IMG/VR virus record: IMGVR_UViG_3300026510_000010
Span: 1 to 30,925 of that record
Reading direction: 5' to 3' (one strand)
DNA: 30,925 bases
DNA from: a virus
Shown: one piece after another, positions 9,801-17,059 of the stretch
How the letters are laid out: every line of letters begins with the position of its first letter
Position numbering within the stretch: the stretch's first letter is position 1
The notes under the pieces: generated by a model
The model's database searches: none
What the model was told of the DNA's origin: nothing
The model's input: only the letters and a program-made list of their open reading frames with translations
Translations under genes and position numbers: made by a program

Positions 9801-11669
9801 CATAGCTGTTTTTTGCAATGCTTCTTGCTTTTTACTGCCCTGTTCTGCTGCTGCTGCCATATCGTCGAACATGCCAACAAACGCGCTGCCAACCGTATTA
9901 AAACCTTGTAACTTTATATCAATTGATTTTTTAGCAAGGGCATTATCTCTTGCAGCGAATTCTTTTGTTTTTTGCGCGCGCTCTTCATCTGTACCGGATG
10001 TTGATTTATTTAATTCATCCCATGCTTTTTTATTCTCTTCAACATAGCCACTATTAACATTCAATGCTTTTGACATTGCGTTAATACCATTAGCCATGTT
10101 ATTTATGCTATCTGCTGGGCCGCTAAAAATATCTTGAGAGCTTGCGCTTGCGTCTTTTAAATATCGGTCTATATTATTTAAACCATCAGCGATTAATTTG
10201 TTTGATGCTTTTTGAGTTTTTTCAGAATTTAAAGCCGCTTTCTTTTGCTTTTCCATTGCTTTATTAGCATCATAAATCGCTAATGCTGTTTTTTTCTGCT
10301 CGGTTGTAAATCCTTTTTGTGCAAGCTGGTACGTGAATAATGCGCGTTCGCCTGCTGCTAAAGTAATATTTTTAGTGATTAACTTTTCTAACTCCTTGTC
10401 AAAAGATTGTTTAAGCTCTTCAGCCGATTGAAGTGCAATCTCAGCATTTAATTTGTCTTGCTCAGCCTGTGCATTTTTATTTTCAGCCGCGTCAAGATAA
10501 GATAATTTTTGCTTCTCTTGTGCATCAAGAAAAACAAAATAACTAACAGCCAAATCATCAATAGCTGCTTTTTCAGCATCAGCAGATGAATTAAGAGCAA
10601 TAAGCGCTTCATTAAGTTGCTTACTGCTATTAACTGACGGCTTGATACTTTGTGAGAAAGAATCAAAACTAGAGCTTAAACTATCAATCCCTACAAAATT
10701 AAGACCATCGGCAATACCACCGACAAAATCAGAAAGAACCGACATAGCAGAATTTACCATTCCTTTAAATGCAAATTCTACCTGTAATACTATTGAACTG
10801 AAGGCAGTAACTATCGTTACTCTGAATTTATCGGCTGTTGACATTGAAGCGATAAAAACCTTATCAAGATTCTTTAATACATCTGCAAAATCATTAATGA
10901 ATGATGCTATGCCTATCTCTGCCTGTGTAATAATCAATCTGTCTGCGAACTGACTCCATGCATCTGATAAATTAGATAAAGAGCCGCTTATCGTTGTCAT
11001 CTGTAATGACATAGCGCCTGCAAAGTCAGTGTTGCCTATATTTTGTAAGTACCCTGTAATTTCATCTGCTGATTTATTTACAGTTGTTGATATTCCTCTG
11101 AAAGTAAAAGTAACTTCATCGCCCTGCTGTTTTGACTTTATTCCGAATTCTTTTAATCGTTCAAACTCACCTGTTGTCGCATCAGCAACCGCCTCAATCA
11201 TTTGATTTAAGCTCTTGCCCATAGATGATGCGGTATTACCGTATGAAGTTAAAGCTTTTGCGCTTGGGTCAAGACCTAATGCCTTTAGCTTAATGAATGA
11301 CTCGGTAATCTGATTTACAGTGTATGGAGTTTGACTTGCGAATGATTGTATTCCAGCGAAAGCTTTTTGAGCGTTCTCAGCGCTTCCGGTCACTGTTTGT
11401 AATGAGGACCTTAGAGTTTGGAATTCTCGATTAACTGCGAATATATCTTTAGCAAGTGACGCTATTCCAATTGCACCAATAGCACCGCCAAGCACAGACA
11501 TAGCGCCACCCAAAACGCCTGACGTTCTTGTTAGAGTTGTCATTTCAGCATTTGAGCTTCTAGTAGACTCGCTCATATTATTTATCTCTCGCGTCGTGCT
11601 AGAAATAACTGAGCTTGTGCCGTCCGCATTGGCTCGTATTCTTATTTGCAAATCTAAGTTATTAGCCAT
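6804..11669 (-). CDS. Tail tape measure protein
   Basis: At 1621 residues this is the longest protein here. Residues about 80-260 match the conserved tape-measure domain (FQTLRSSLQTVTGSAENAQ, FASQTPYTVNQITESFIKLKALGL split across that stretch, and TGEFERLKEFGI). A Gly/Ala-rich hydrophobic segment lies at 51-77, and a second long hydrophobic stretch in the middle (around ATINGVAAVIAAFKDGG to QLATIGVQMAAIGG) could insert in membrane on DNA injection. The C-terminus has a GFSDGG...GDAAAP element, then a heptad-like coiled coil (IEEIRALKQEVSELRKEQ). At roughly 1.5 angstrom per residue the tail would be about 240 nm, which fits a siphovirus. It follows the frameshifted tail chaperones, as is usual. 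Confidence 0.95.
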   Translation of the reverse strand: MANNLDLQIRIRANADGTSSVISSTTREINNMSESTRSSNAEMTTLTRTSGVLGGAMSVLGGAIGAIGIASLAKDIFAVNREFQTLRSSLQTVTGSAENAQKAFAGIQSFASQTPYTVNQITESFIKLKALGLDPSAKALTSYGNTASSMGKSLNQMIEAVADATTGEFERLKEFGIKSKQQGDEVTFTFRGISTTVNKSADEITGYLQNIGNTDFAGAMSLQMTTISGSLSNLSDAWSQFADRLIITQAEIGIASFINDFADVLKNLDKVFIASMSTADKFRVTIVTAFSSIVLQVEFAFKGMVNSAMSVLSDFVGGIADGLNFVGIDSLSSSFDSFSQSIKPSVNSSKQLNEALIALNSSADAEKAAIDDLAVSYFVFLDAQEKQKLSYLDAAENKNAQAEQDKLNAEIALQSAEELKQSFDKELEKLITKNITLAAGERALFTYQLAQKGFTTEQKKTALAIYDANKAMEKQKKAALNSEKTQKASNKLIADGLNNIDRYLKDASASSQDIFSGPADSINNMANGINAMSKALNVNSGYVEENKKAWDELNKSTSGTDEERAQKTKEFAARDNALAKKSIDIKLQGFNTVGSAFVGMFDDMAAAAEQGSKKQEALQKTAMGITMVMATINGVAAVIAAFKDGGFPMAIAVGAAVAAQLATIGVQMAAIGGGSSAPELQKTQGRGTVLGDPSAVSESFSNSLGHLEDSTDFSLVQSSKMLVFLQNIDNNTKALAIGINRSDQYQGFSANPTVGLGKNLTGGILKMSNAITGFNDILGSIPIFGGAMKGFAEALFGYKEKVRDTGVSFNTDQTLGQARQNGLDSNYYARVDTYQKIFGFKTNSETLNLEQAIDGEIATWFSGIVNNSTDAVLSGLEILAGDGYAALQDKILNSTLNLEKISLKGLDTAGIEEALAGVFSASADKLVADNFPALNSFQQVGEGMFETLVRVSHGVEQAQVSLSQFGFKAIDFTEIINKQGDTGGQVAKQTILLNESFDNINDVMKNVSGSTEDVIGVYKDLVKTQKLLISSGFGDNVDLVSASNAAGGIGNFQSALESYRENFMTDSQRLNADLNDMADQFKILGVVFPENIADYTKAVTASGFDIKAATQEFMKGIASPEDLGLTLQLSDAANQLYSDWGKLNRVLTENTTVLQQTYDRLNQSDLEKSLRGIAESFTESILSIRDAGGSTEQMLQALNLGLLTGADAIQKAKKSIDDLYKGIYKNIADQKTSLSDAITKLVDPDALFQIQADRYTALLENGSYEEQMQAARSLQDLIIGQYQEQGDTITSMVDSVKQIGTYLDSLNLNDTLSVLTPAQMLGEAQGQFQKQLILAQSGNADAMSTITDFADTYLNKARSFYASSDTYTGIFDSVTKALGDINAPDAKDYAKVTSESTREAVTWLESISASLDTIKNDQTLKQQNELSTGLSQAQGIRSEFIGGIASGTNTSSAAIEGLLTNGINKSLANKKISDQVIAEYAKSHTFKETYDASIANGISSIQLANATGWDRKNIVDWAKQNGLEGFSDGGINSQPAIFGDAAAPLQDGRIIPVTLSGGDNNALIEEIRALKQEVSELRKEQADQTNALIESNYDANEQAAEKVSSVQEDVNWTNTQVAEIA

Positions 11670-11674
11670 TGCTG

Positions 11675-12025
11675 CTACTCTTTAGTTTTATCGTTAAACG
11701 CGCTTAATGCTCCGCTCTCAAGTGACATAATATCACTCATAAGCTGCTTTCGGTGCTTTTTCTTTACGTTATGAACGCTATCCATGATTTGAATAACAAC
11801 TAAATAATTTAATCCTGTAATGCCACTAAATGAATAATTCCATTGCGTGCGACATTCAAGGAATATAGACAAAGCCTGCTCACACTCTGCCCATACTTCA
11901 AAATCATTATTTTCTGGCAATTGCCACGGCTGAACATCAATACCGAGCGCGTTAGCATCGTCAATTATATTCTGATTGTCATACGAGCCGCCACCAGTAA
12001 CCCAGTGACGACCCGCATCTATTAG
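11675..12025 (-). CDS. GT-type extension of tail assembly chaperone (DUF1799-like), reached by -1 frameshift
   Basis: This frame has no good start of its own. It is open from the stop of the preceding gene, and the only early alternative is TTG 11920, which would cut off conserved-looking sequence. It resembles DUF1799 phage proteins (FLECRTQWNYSFSGITGLNY). The frame is exactly -1 relative to the gene at 12022-12381, and the two meet at an A AAA AAC heptamer (12031-12025) directly before the zero-frame TAA. A -1 slip gives a 235-residue fusion of 119 G-like residues plus 116 encoded here, equivalent to lambda gpG-T. It sits immediately before the tape measure gene, where these chaperones are encoded. 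Family match by pattern; frameshifting is inferred. Confidence 0.8.
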   Translation of the reverse strand, partial: LIDAGRHWVTGGGSYDNQNIIDDANALGIDVQPWQLPENNDFEVWAECEQALSIFLECRTQWNYSFSGITGLNYLVVIQIMDSVHNVKKKHRKQLMSDIMSLESGALSAFNDKTKE

Positions 12026-12381
12026 TTTTTTGAGCGTTCCTTTTTATACAGCTCTGATTGCGTTGTACCGCCTTGGATAGCTAGTTGAGCATTGAATAAA
12101 GGCTTTAAAATCCACGGCTCAGAAACTAAAGCATTAGCCAATTCATCATCAAAATAAATAGGCTTGCCCTCTTCATCGGTAACGCCTTCGACATTAACAA
12201 GCGCATCTTTTACAACGTCCTTTACAAGGTCATCATCATCCATCAGGACTTTCCAGTCTTCAGGACTGATAATCTTGAACTCAGCTATAAAATTATGATT
12301 AATTTCCTCGGATAAGTCGCCCGGCTCTGTTGCCACAATTTTAATTTTACGTGTATTTCTTTTGCTTAATTTTAAAGCCAT
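12022..12381 (-). CDS. Tail assembly chaperone (G-like)
   Basis: A 119-residue acidic protein with a good ribosome binding site (AAGGA, 6 bases before ATG). It begins with a basic segment (LKLSKRNTRKIKI), followed by acidic helices (EDWKVLMDDDDLVKDVVKDAL, split about residue 60). No family was recognised from the sequence itself. The call rests on position between tail tube and tape measure and on the programmed -1 frameshift at its 3' end, the hallmark of the lambda G/GT chaperone pair that coats the tape measure and recruits tail tube subunits. Confidence 0.8.
   Translation of the reverse strand: MALKLSKRNTRKIKIVATEPGDLSEEINHNFIAEFKIISPEDWKVLMDDDDLVKDVVKDALVNVEGVTDEEGKPIYFDDELANALVSEPWILKPLFNAQLAIQGGTTQSELYKKERSKN
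12025..12031 (-). promoter_or_regulatory. Slippery heptamer A AAA AAC for programmed -1 frameshifting
   Basis: On the minus strand the last codons of the upstream chaperone are TCA AAA AAC TAA. This places a canonical X XXY YYZ heptamer (A AAA AAC) in the correct phase, with the zero-frame stop next to it. Slipping back one base continues as CTA ATA GAT GCG into the open DUF1799-like frame. I could not identify a convincing downstream pseudoknot or an upstream Shine-Dalgarno stimulator. Confidence 0.8.
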
Positions 12382-12390
12382 TTTTAATCC

Positions 12391-13560
12391 TTATTTAACA
12401 CAAATTCTAATTTCATCATTACCACCACTACCAAACGGGGTGAACGATGTTCCAAACTCCATCATTCGTACGCCATCTGAGTCTGAATATTTAGGGTCGG
12501 TAAGTTGAACGTTTGGCGCTGTAATGCCAAAAATATGACCAGAAACTTGACCATGCTTAACAGAAAATCTTCCGTATGATGCGTTTTTAGCAACTGACCA
12601 CCAGTCTTTAGTAGTAACTAGATTAGCTTCAATACTTACAGTACCTTTTACAGCTCTATCAGTGATAAAAACTGACTCAGCACCAATTAGCTGACGATAT
12701 ACGACGTTATTACCAATATCAAAAGTGAGTTTATCTACAACAGCATCATTATAGCCTAGCAAATTAATATCAGTTGTATTCGCTGTTGAAATAGTAACAG
12801 GTGTCTGATATGCCGTGAAGTTTGCTGCTGGTGCAGGCGCATCTGATATTGTTCCAAGCAATCCTGTGAACTCAAATTTAATTTTAGGGATTGTTTTGAC
12901 CGATAAATCAATTGCCGGTTTGCCTCTAGCGCCTAGTAACACATGTCGAACACCATCAACATTAAAATAAATTGTGACCGACGTATTACCCGTCGCTGTT
13001 CCAAAATCTGAGTTAGGAATATACATAGCATTAGCACCGATACTAAATGCGCTTGTTGAGTCTGGTGCTGTTGTCCATGGCGTAGCAATTGTCGCTAATT
13101 TTGACGAGCCTACATAATTAATAATCTCTCCCTTTTGACCTGAGCCAGTTCCACCCGTAATTTCAATGGTCATGCCGGTATAAAATTCATCAATAGCTGA
13201 CGCTCCAGCGTCAAGTGTTATTGTATTTGTACCACCTGTTGTTGCTGTGCCTGATATTGCCGATGCTAATAATGTCTCGCTAAAATTACACGCTTTAAAT
13301 AAAATACCGTACGCTGGCGCTGTACCTGCCGTTCCTGCTCCGGCAACTTCAACGTCAAAAGTAACTTTTGCGAAATTCTCTACTCGAATCATTCCTGAGC
13401 CACCGAAAAATGGCTTTACAAAATCGCGCTCTACTGTAGAGCCTTCGAGCGGACTAATTTCAGGTGCGCTAACTAGAACAGCATTTGATGGGGCAGCATC
13501 AACGCCATAGGTTGATTCAAGACCAACTGAAATAAGGGTTTTTCTTGTTGCTAAAGCCAT
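12391..13560 (-). CDS. Major tail tube protein
   Basis: A 389-residue protein with an N-terminus typical of siphovirus tail tube subunits (VGLESTYGVDAAPSNAVLV). Residues about 110-180 form a beta module found in many phage proteins (FYTGMTIEITGGTGSGQKG, then YVGSSKLATIATPW), probably an inserted surface domain. The rest is beta-rich, as expected for a tube protein. It has a strong ribosome binding site (AGGAG, 9 bases before ATG). It is encoded just before the tail chaperones, and no sheath gene is nearby, which supports a non-contractile tail. Confidence 0.85.
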   Translation of the reverse strand: MALATRKTLISVGLESTYGVDAAPSNAVLVSAPEISPLEGSTVERDFVKPFFGGSGMIRVENFAKVTFDVEVAGAGTAGTAPAYGILFKACNFSETLLASAISGTATTGGTNTITLDAGASAIDEFYTGMTIEITGGTGSGQKGEIINYVGSSKLATIATPWTTAPDSTSAFSIGANAMYIPNSDFGTATGNTSVTIYFNVDGVRHVLLGARGKPAIDLSVKTIPKIKFEFTGLLGTISDAPAPAANFTAYQTPVTISTANTTDINLLGYNDAVVDKLTFDIGNNVVYRQLIGAESVFITDRAVKGTVSIEANLVTTKDWWSVAKNASYGRFSVKHGQVSGHIFGITAPNVQLTDPKYSDSDGVRMMEFGTSFTPFGSGGNDEIRICVK

Positions 13561-13562
13561 TT

Positions 13563-13715
13563 TTAATGCTCCTGATTAGTTTTTTTTGATGACACGATAG
13601 GCTTATCATTAGAATACTTTTTATCATATTCTTGTTTTGTCATGCGCTGGCTTGTTTTTGGGTCAATTACGAATGAACCCGCTTTTCCTGCGTGTTTGTC
13701 TGTTTCACTTTTCAT
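13563..13715 (-). CDS. Small hydrophilic phage protein
   Basis: A 50-residue reading frame between the tail terminator and tail tube genes, with ATG at 13715 preceded by GAGGAATAAA and stop TAA 13563-13565. The product is very hydrophilic and Lys-rich (MKSETDKHAGKAGSFVIDPK, then SQRMTKQEYDKKYSND). It starts 8 bases after one gene stops and ends 2 bases before the next gene's ATG, so it fills the gap exactly as an operon gene would. I do not recognise a family. Confidence 0.65.
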   Translation of the reverse strand: MKSETDKHAGKAGSFVIDPKTSQRMTKQEYDKKYSNDKPIVSSKKTNQEH

Positions 13716-13723
13716 TTTATTCC

Positions 13724-14149
13724 TCATAAGCTTCTTACAAAATGTGCTGATTTATACGTATCAAGCCATATATAAAATCCATTAGTTAAAGATACTAATG
13801 AACCGCCTGCATATTCTATAGGCTCATAACCTCCGGTCGGCTCAAATCCCAATATTTCATTCATTACAGCATTTTGTAATAATTCTGAATTATCAGAAGA
13901 ATCAGAACCTTTTTGATCTGTTGTGTTTCTAGTTACTATAACGATAGATAACCTATCAACAACCCTCTGATTTACTGCGTTAATCAAAGAATTTTCACTT
14001 GAAATTGATTTTTCCTTAAAGATATAACATCCATCAGGATGCACTCTTCCATGGATTATTTCTGATAGGCTTGCTGCGCCTTTTATCTCATTAAAATAAG
14101 ATGATGCATTCTGAATTAACCTGTCTTGGACTTGCTTTCTTAGAGTCAT
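13724..14149 (-). CDS. Putative tail terminator protein
   Basis: A 141-residue protein with a layout common to tail terminator or tail completion proteins. An N-terminal helix (LRKQVQDRLIQNASSYFNEIKGA) is followed by central beta strands (VDRLSIVIVTRN), then a NAVMNEILGFEP turn and a C-terminal FYIWLDTY segment. Its start overlaps the stop of the preceding gene by 4 bases. It sits between the gp10/virion-morphogenesis-like gene and the tail tube, the usual place for the protein that caps the tail at the head-proximal end. Role by context and pattern. Confidence 0.6.
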   Translation of the reverse strand: MTLRKQVQDRLIQNASSYFNEIKGAASLSEIIHGRVHPDGCYIFKEKSISSENSLINAVNQRVVDRLSIVIVTRNTTDQKGSDSSDNSELLQNAVMNEILGFEPTGGYEPIEYAGGSLVSLTNGFYIWLDTYKSAHFVRSL

Positions 14150-14592
14150 ATCTGTGATAAATATCTGTTAATATCATCAAACATCATGGCCTGAATTTCT
14201 TCTTTATCATCAGTAGATAAACCAAAAAACTCACGTTTAGGAAGTCCACCTTCACCTAAATTGTGCTTTTTTGCTTTTTCGCTATTCTCTCTATCTAGAA
14301 AGAATACAAGAGCGGAATTATTATCACTATCAAATGAAATTGAACCAAGCATTGAATTTGAATATTGAAGATTAACGGTTATATCATCATGAGTTAATGA
14401 CTTCTCTCTTAGATATGCTGCTGAATAAGGTGCAAAATCATTATTATTTACATCCTTACCTAGTCCTGTCCTATCTATTATATTTTGCCTTGACTTTGCT
14501 GCAATTAATTCAAAATTTATTGCAGAATCAACGTTAGACAATCTATTTAAGCCGTTTAATACTTGAACTGTATCAATGCTAACTTCTATCAT
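14146..14592 (-). CDS. Phage virion morphogenesis / gp10-like tail completion protein
   Basis: A 148-residue protein with the recognisable pattern of virion morphogenesis or HK97 gp10-like neck proteins. It reads IIDRTGLGKDVNNNDFAPYS, AAYLREKS, a middle NLQYSNSMLGS element, then AKKHNLGEG and LPKREFFGLS near the C-terminus. These proteins act at head-tail joining or tail completion. It overlaps both neighbours by 4 bases (ATGA junctions), so the connector genes should be translationally coupled. Confidence 0.75.
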   Translation of the reverse strand: MIEVSIDTVQVLNGLNRLSNVDSAINFELIAAKSRQNIIDRTGLGKDVNNNDFAPYSAAYLREKSLTHDDITVNLQYSNSMLGSISFDSDNNSALVFFLDRENSEKAKKHNLGEGGLPKREFFGLSTDDKEEIQAMMFDDINRYLSQI

Positions 14593-15017
14593 CTGAATAT
14601 TACTCGATTTTTAGATATTAGACTTGTATCTTGAGATATTGTTCCTTTACCATCCCAGTCATAAGATAGTCCAAACGATAAAACATTTTTAAATTCATTA
14701 TCATATAACTGCCTGAACATATTCCATTTTGATTCCTTTGGGTTTTCATCAATGAAATCCTGCATAAGAAATAAATATGCAAGTTCAAGTGTTTTATAAA
14801 CCGATAACCTTAGTAACTGTTCAGGTAATAATAACAAATCAGGATTAAACTCTAAAATATATCCCTTACTTTTTGCTACTGGCATAAACCATTCTGTATA
14901 AATAGCACGATCAATAATAAGAGCTGCTTCATTATGTTGATCTGTCCAGTCATCTACACCAAGTTCAAGTATGTCTTTTTGAACTTTTAAAAGGTCGTTG
15001 TCAGTAGAATAGGCCAT
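14589..15017 (-). CDS. Putative head-tail connector / adaptor protein
   Basis: A 142-residue, largely helical protein. It has a long central Leu-rich helix (LLLLPEQLLRLSVYKTLELA, followed by YLFLMQDF) and an acidic C-terminal GLSYDWDGKGTIS segment. Small helical adaptor proteins are encoded just after the capsid gene and bind the portal ring. Position between capsid and the neck/completion gene fits that role. It starts at ATG 15017, one base overlapping the stop of the previous gene (TAATG). No catalytic motif is seen. Confidence 0.6.
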   Translation of the reverse strand: MAYSTDNDLLKVQKDILELGVDDWTDQHNEAALIIDRAIYTEWFMPVAKSKGYILEFNPDLLLLPEQLLRLSVYKTLELAYLFLMQDFIDENPKESKWNMFRQLYDNEFKNVLSFGLSYDWDGKGTISQDTSLISKNRVIFR

Positions 15018-15208
15018 TATGCTTTTACTACGCGACCAGCTTCTATCATTAACTCTGCATCTTCAGTGCTAATCTCAGCAACTAAAAAATCACCTTCCCT
15101 AATAAATTCAACGCCCCACAACATGACTTTTTCATCGTTTGCTGTCGTTAGCGCATGCACTTTTACTTTTTCATTTGATTTTACTTTTTCATTTGATTTT
15201 ACAGTCAT
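15017..15208 (-). CDS. Small phage protein with tandem hexapeptide at N-terminus
   Basis: A 63-residue protein following the major capsid gene, with a good ribosome binding site (AGGTGA) before ATG 15208. The N-terminus carries a duplicated VKSNEK unit from an 18-bp tandem DNA repeat. The remainder (LWGVEFIREGDFLVAEI, DAELMIEAGRVVKA) resembles a small beta fold with a closing GR motif, and is loosely similar in layout to the 67-residue protein at 22008-22211. Role unknown; position suggests a head or connector accessory. Confidence 0.55.
   Translation of the reverse strand: MTVKSNEKVKSNEKVKVHALTTANDEKVMLWGVEFIREGDFLVAEISTEDAELMIEAGRVVKA
15161..15202. repeat. 18-bp tandem repeat inside the 63-residue protein gene
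   Basis: The unit TTTTACTTTTTCATTTGA occurs at 15161-15178 and 15179-15196 and continues for 6 more bases. Because 18 is a multiple of 3 the reading frame is kept and the hexapeptide VKSNEK is duplicated. Likely a replication-slippage duplication. Confidence 0.9.
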
Positions 15209-15227
15209 AATTTCACCTATTAATATA

Positions 15228-15251
15228 TCACGGCTGACAATTCAGCCGTGA
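15228..15251. terminator. Perfect 10-bp hairpin just after the capsid gene
   Basis: TCACGGCTGA (15228-15237) and TCAGCCGTGA (15242-15251) form a perfect 10-bp stem with a 4-base loop, 16 bases beyond the capsid stop codon. On the minus strand it is followed by ATATATTAATAG, not a T run, so it is a poor intrinsic terminator. It may be an attenuator or an mRNA 3'-end stabiliser that gives higher capsid expression than the genes after it. Confidence 0.6.
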
Positions 15252-15267
15252 GAATTTTAAATTTAAC

Positions 15268-16206
15268 TTAGTTACTGATTGATGTTAAACGAGCCAATCC
15301 ACGACGGTTAAATGATGCAAAGTTAGCATACTGTTTAATACGTACAATTTGCTCATCTTTAGACGATGACATACCTATATTTTCTACAACAATTCCGGCA
15401 GGAGTTGCAATTGGATGAATACCACTAACACCAACTTTCTCTGTGCCATCATCAAAAACACCAGCATAAACAGAAGTCAAAGCGCCGGTTGTTAATGCCG
15501 CGCCATTTGCTGTTTCAGTTACTGATAAGTAGTCGTTTTGAAAAATTGGAATACCTTCATATACAGAAACATTACGAGTTGTTCCGTTTGGCATTGTGAA
15601 AGCAATAGTTTCATTAGTACCGCCCAACGAACGTACCAATGCCTTATAGCTTCGTAAAGTACGACCGTTCATAGTGATAAAATCTACTTCACCATCTTTG
15701 GCTTTTACTAAGTATAGCAATTCATCAAGCAATTCAAAAGAAAGCACCTGTGTTGCCGCTGCTGTTGTGTATTGAGCTGCATCAACCATAGAGTGAAACG
15801 AGTTCATAGCTGGCGTTGTTCCTGAGCCTGTTGCCATGCCGGCTTGAAACAAACGCCCAATTGATTTTGCCTTGCTACCAATTTCAAGCTCTAATTGATT
15901 AACACCAGCGCCCATAGACTGAGCCTGTACAAGACCATCCATCTCAGCATCACCAATTAATTTTGTAGCTTTGAAAGTTGCTTGCGTATAAGTAGCGGCT
16001 GATTTATCAGTGATTGTGTCACCGACTGAATACAGCCCAGCGTTACCTAAAGCATTTTCACGGTTTACGATCATTCCCTGACCGGCATAACCAGTAAAAG
16101 GGAGAACAGAAAACATTGGATTTGTTGTTACGATGTCCTCAGCTACGCCTTGTGCAATTTCATCGTTAATTAATTTAGAAGATTCTAATAGCGTTTGAGT
16201 AGCCAT
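15268..16206 (-). CDS. Major capsid protein (HK97-like fold)
   Basis: A 312-residue protein whose N-terminus (LLESSKLINDEIAQGVAEDI, VTTNPMFSVLPF) matches the short, scaffold-dependent class of HK97-fold capsid proteins without an N-terminal delta domain. Later features include DFITMNGRTLRSYKAL, NVSVYEGIPIFQNDY and a C-terminal FASFNRRGLARLTSI segment. The ribosome binding site is AAAGG before ATG 16206. It lies directly after the putative scaffold gene and is followed by a strong hairpin. It assembles the icosahedral head. Confidence 0.85.
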   Translation of the reverse strand: MATQTLLESSKLINDEIAQGVAEDIVTTNPMFSVLPFTGYAGQGMIVNRENALGNAGLYSVGDTITDKSAATYTQATFKATKLIGDAEMDGLVQAQSMGAGVNQLELEIGSKAKSIGRLFQAGMATGSGTTPAMNSFHSMVDAAQYTTAAATQVLSFELLDELLYLVKAKDGEVDFITMNGRTLRSYKALVRSLGGTNETIAFTMPNGTTRNVSVYEGIPIFQNDYLSVTETANGAALTTGALTSVYAGVFDDGTEKVGVSGIHPIATPAGIVVENIGMSSSKDEQIVRIKQYANFASFNRRGLARLTSISN

Positions 16207-16221
16207 TTTTTATTTACCTTT

Positions 16222-16959
16222 TTAATTCATTAGTTTAGCCAGCCCACTCGCGTATTTTTCCTGAGTAGTTTTTTCTCTGTGCTGACCGTTAGTGTTATTT
16301 TGTCCACCGCCTGAGCCTGAGCCGCCATTATCTGAAGATTTTAAAATTCTATCTTTCATTGGGTACGCATCTATAATTGTACGCAATGACTCTTCAAAGT
16401 CGGCTGTTTCACCCGGTCTTTCACGACTAAAAATCTTTTCACCATTTAAGTAACCATTAACAACCAGACCGCCTTTCCCGTTATCTTCAACCTTAAAATT
16501 TTTCTCAAAACTCGATTGAACCATGTCAGGCGGTAAAATTACTTTGTCAGCCAAAAAAGCTGATTTTGCAAACTGGCTTCCGATCATTAAATCGTGAATC
16601 TGTTTATCTTTAGTTGCAATAGACTCGGCTAAAGCGGTTTTTTCTGTGTTGAAAGTTTCTGCAAGTGATTTTTTTAGTGACTCAACCTCGCCCGCATCAA
16701 CAAACTTTTTATCGTCAAAATTCTTAATGGTTTCAATGGCTTTTTTTGCTTCTAATGGGTCAAGCTCTCCATACTGTTCTAACTTTTCTTTGTATGAATT
16801 TGCATCTGTTCGATGTTTTGCAGCTTCGCTGTTTAGCTCTTTGATTTTTGCCATACTTGCAGGCGCATCAAATGCTATCTTTTTTCCATCTTCATGCACA
16901 TAAACGGGTTTGCCATTCTCTAGCACCGCGTTTCCATTGTCATCAATTAATAATTTCAT
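16222..16959 (-). CDS. Putative scaffolding protein (DUF6651-like)
   Basis: A 245-residue, charged, mostly helical protein immediately before the capsid gene, where scaffolds are encoded. The N-terminus is a short beta segment (DDNGNAVLENGKPVYVHEDG), then long coiled-coil-like helices (residues about 35-125). A conserved-looking FAKSAFLADKVILPPDMVQS stretch lies about residue 150, and a Gly/Ser/Asn-rich linker leads to a basic C-terminal tail (EKTTQEKYASGLAKLM). The layout fits internal scaffolds that bind capsid protein through the C-terminus. Family name from pattern only. Confidence 0.7.
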   Translation of the reverse strand: MKLLIDDNGNAVLENGKPVYVHEDGKKIAFDAPASMAKIKELNSEAAKHRTDANSYKEKLEQYGELDPLEAKKAIETIKNFDDKKFVDAGEVESLKKSLAETFNTEKTALAESIATKDKQIHDLMIGSQFAKSAFLADKVILPPDMVQSSFEKNFKVEDNGKGGLVVNGYLNGEKIFSRERPGETADFEESLRTIIDAYPMKDRILKSSDNGGSGSGGGQNNTNGQHREKTTQEKYASGLAKLMN

Positions 16960-17013
16960 TTTTTAGCTTCTCGCTGTAATTAAAAAAAGGCTTCACGCCG
17001 CAAATTTTACTTA

Positions 17014-17042
17014 ATTAAACAGTGTTATATAACATTGTTCAA
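17014..17042 (-). promoter_or_regulatory. Putative promoter with palindromic operator before scaffold and capsid genes
   Basis: On the minus strand TTGAAC (17042-17037) and TTTAAT (17019-17014) are separated by 17 bp, a good sigma-70 arrangement, inside the only sizeable gap (100 bp) in the head operon. The spacer holds a 22-bp near-perfect palindrome (17018-17039, centred on GTTATATAAC, one mismatched pair). A repressor or activator bound there would control the scaffold and capsid genes independently. The transcript leader then contains GGCGTGAAGCC followed by seven T (about 16981-17001), a weak hairpin with a T run. All roles are inferred. Confidence 0.5.
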
Positions 17043-17059
17043 TTAAATGCAAATTATAG

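Noticed and set aside
9475-10047. Plus-strand 190-codon open frame
   Set aside because: It lies wholly opposite the tape measure gene, has Cys/Pro-rich composition typical of an antisense shadow, and has no neighbours or signals of its own.
11675-11920. Independent 81-residue gene starting at TTG 11920
   Set aside because: The frame is open well upstream with plausible conserved sequence and joins the previous gene at a slippery heptamer; the frameshift fusion explains it better.
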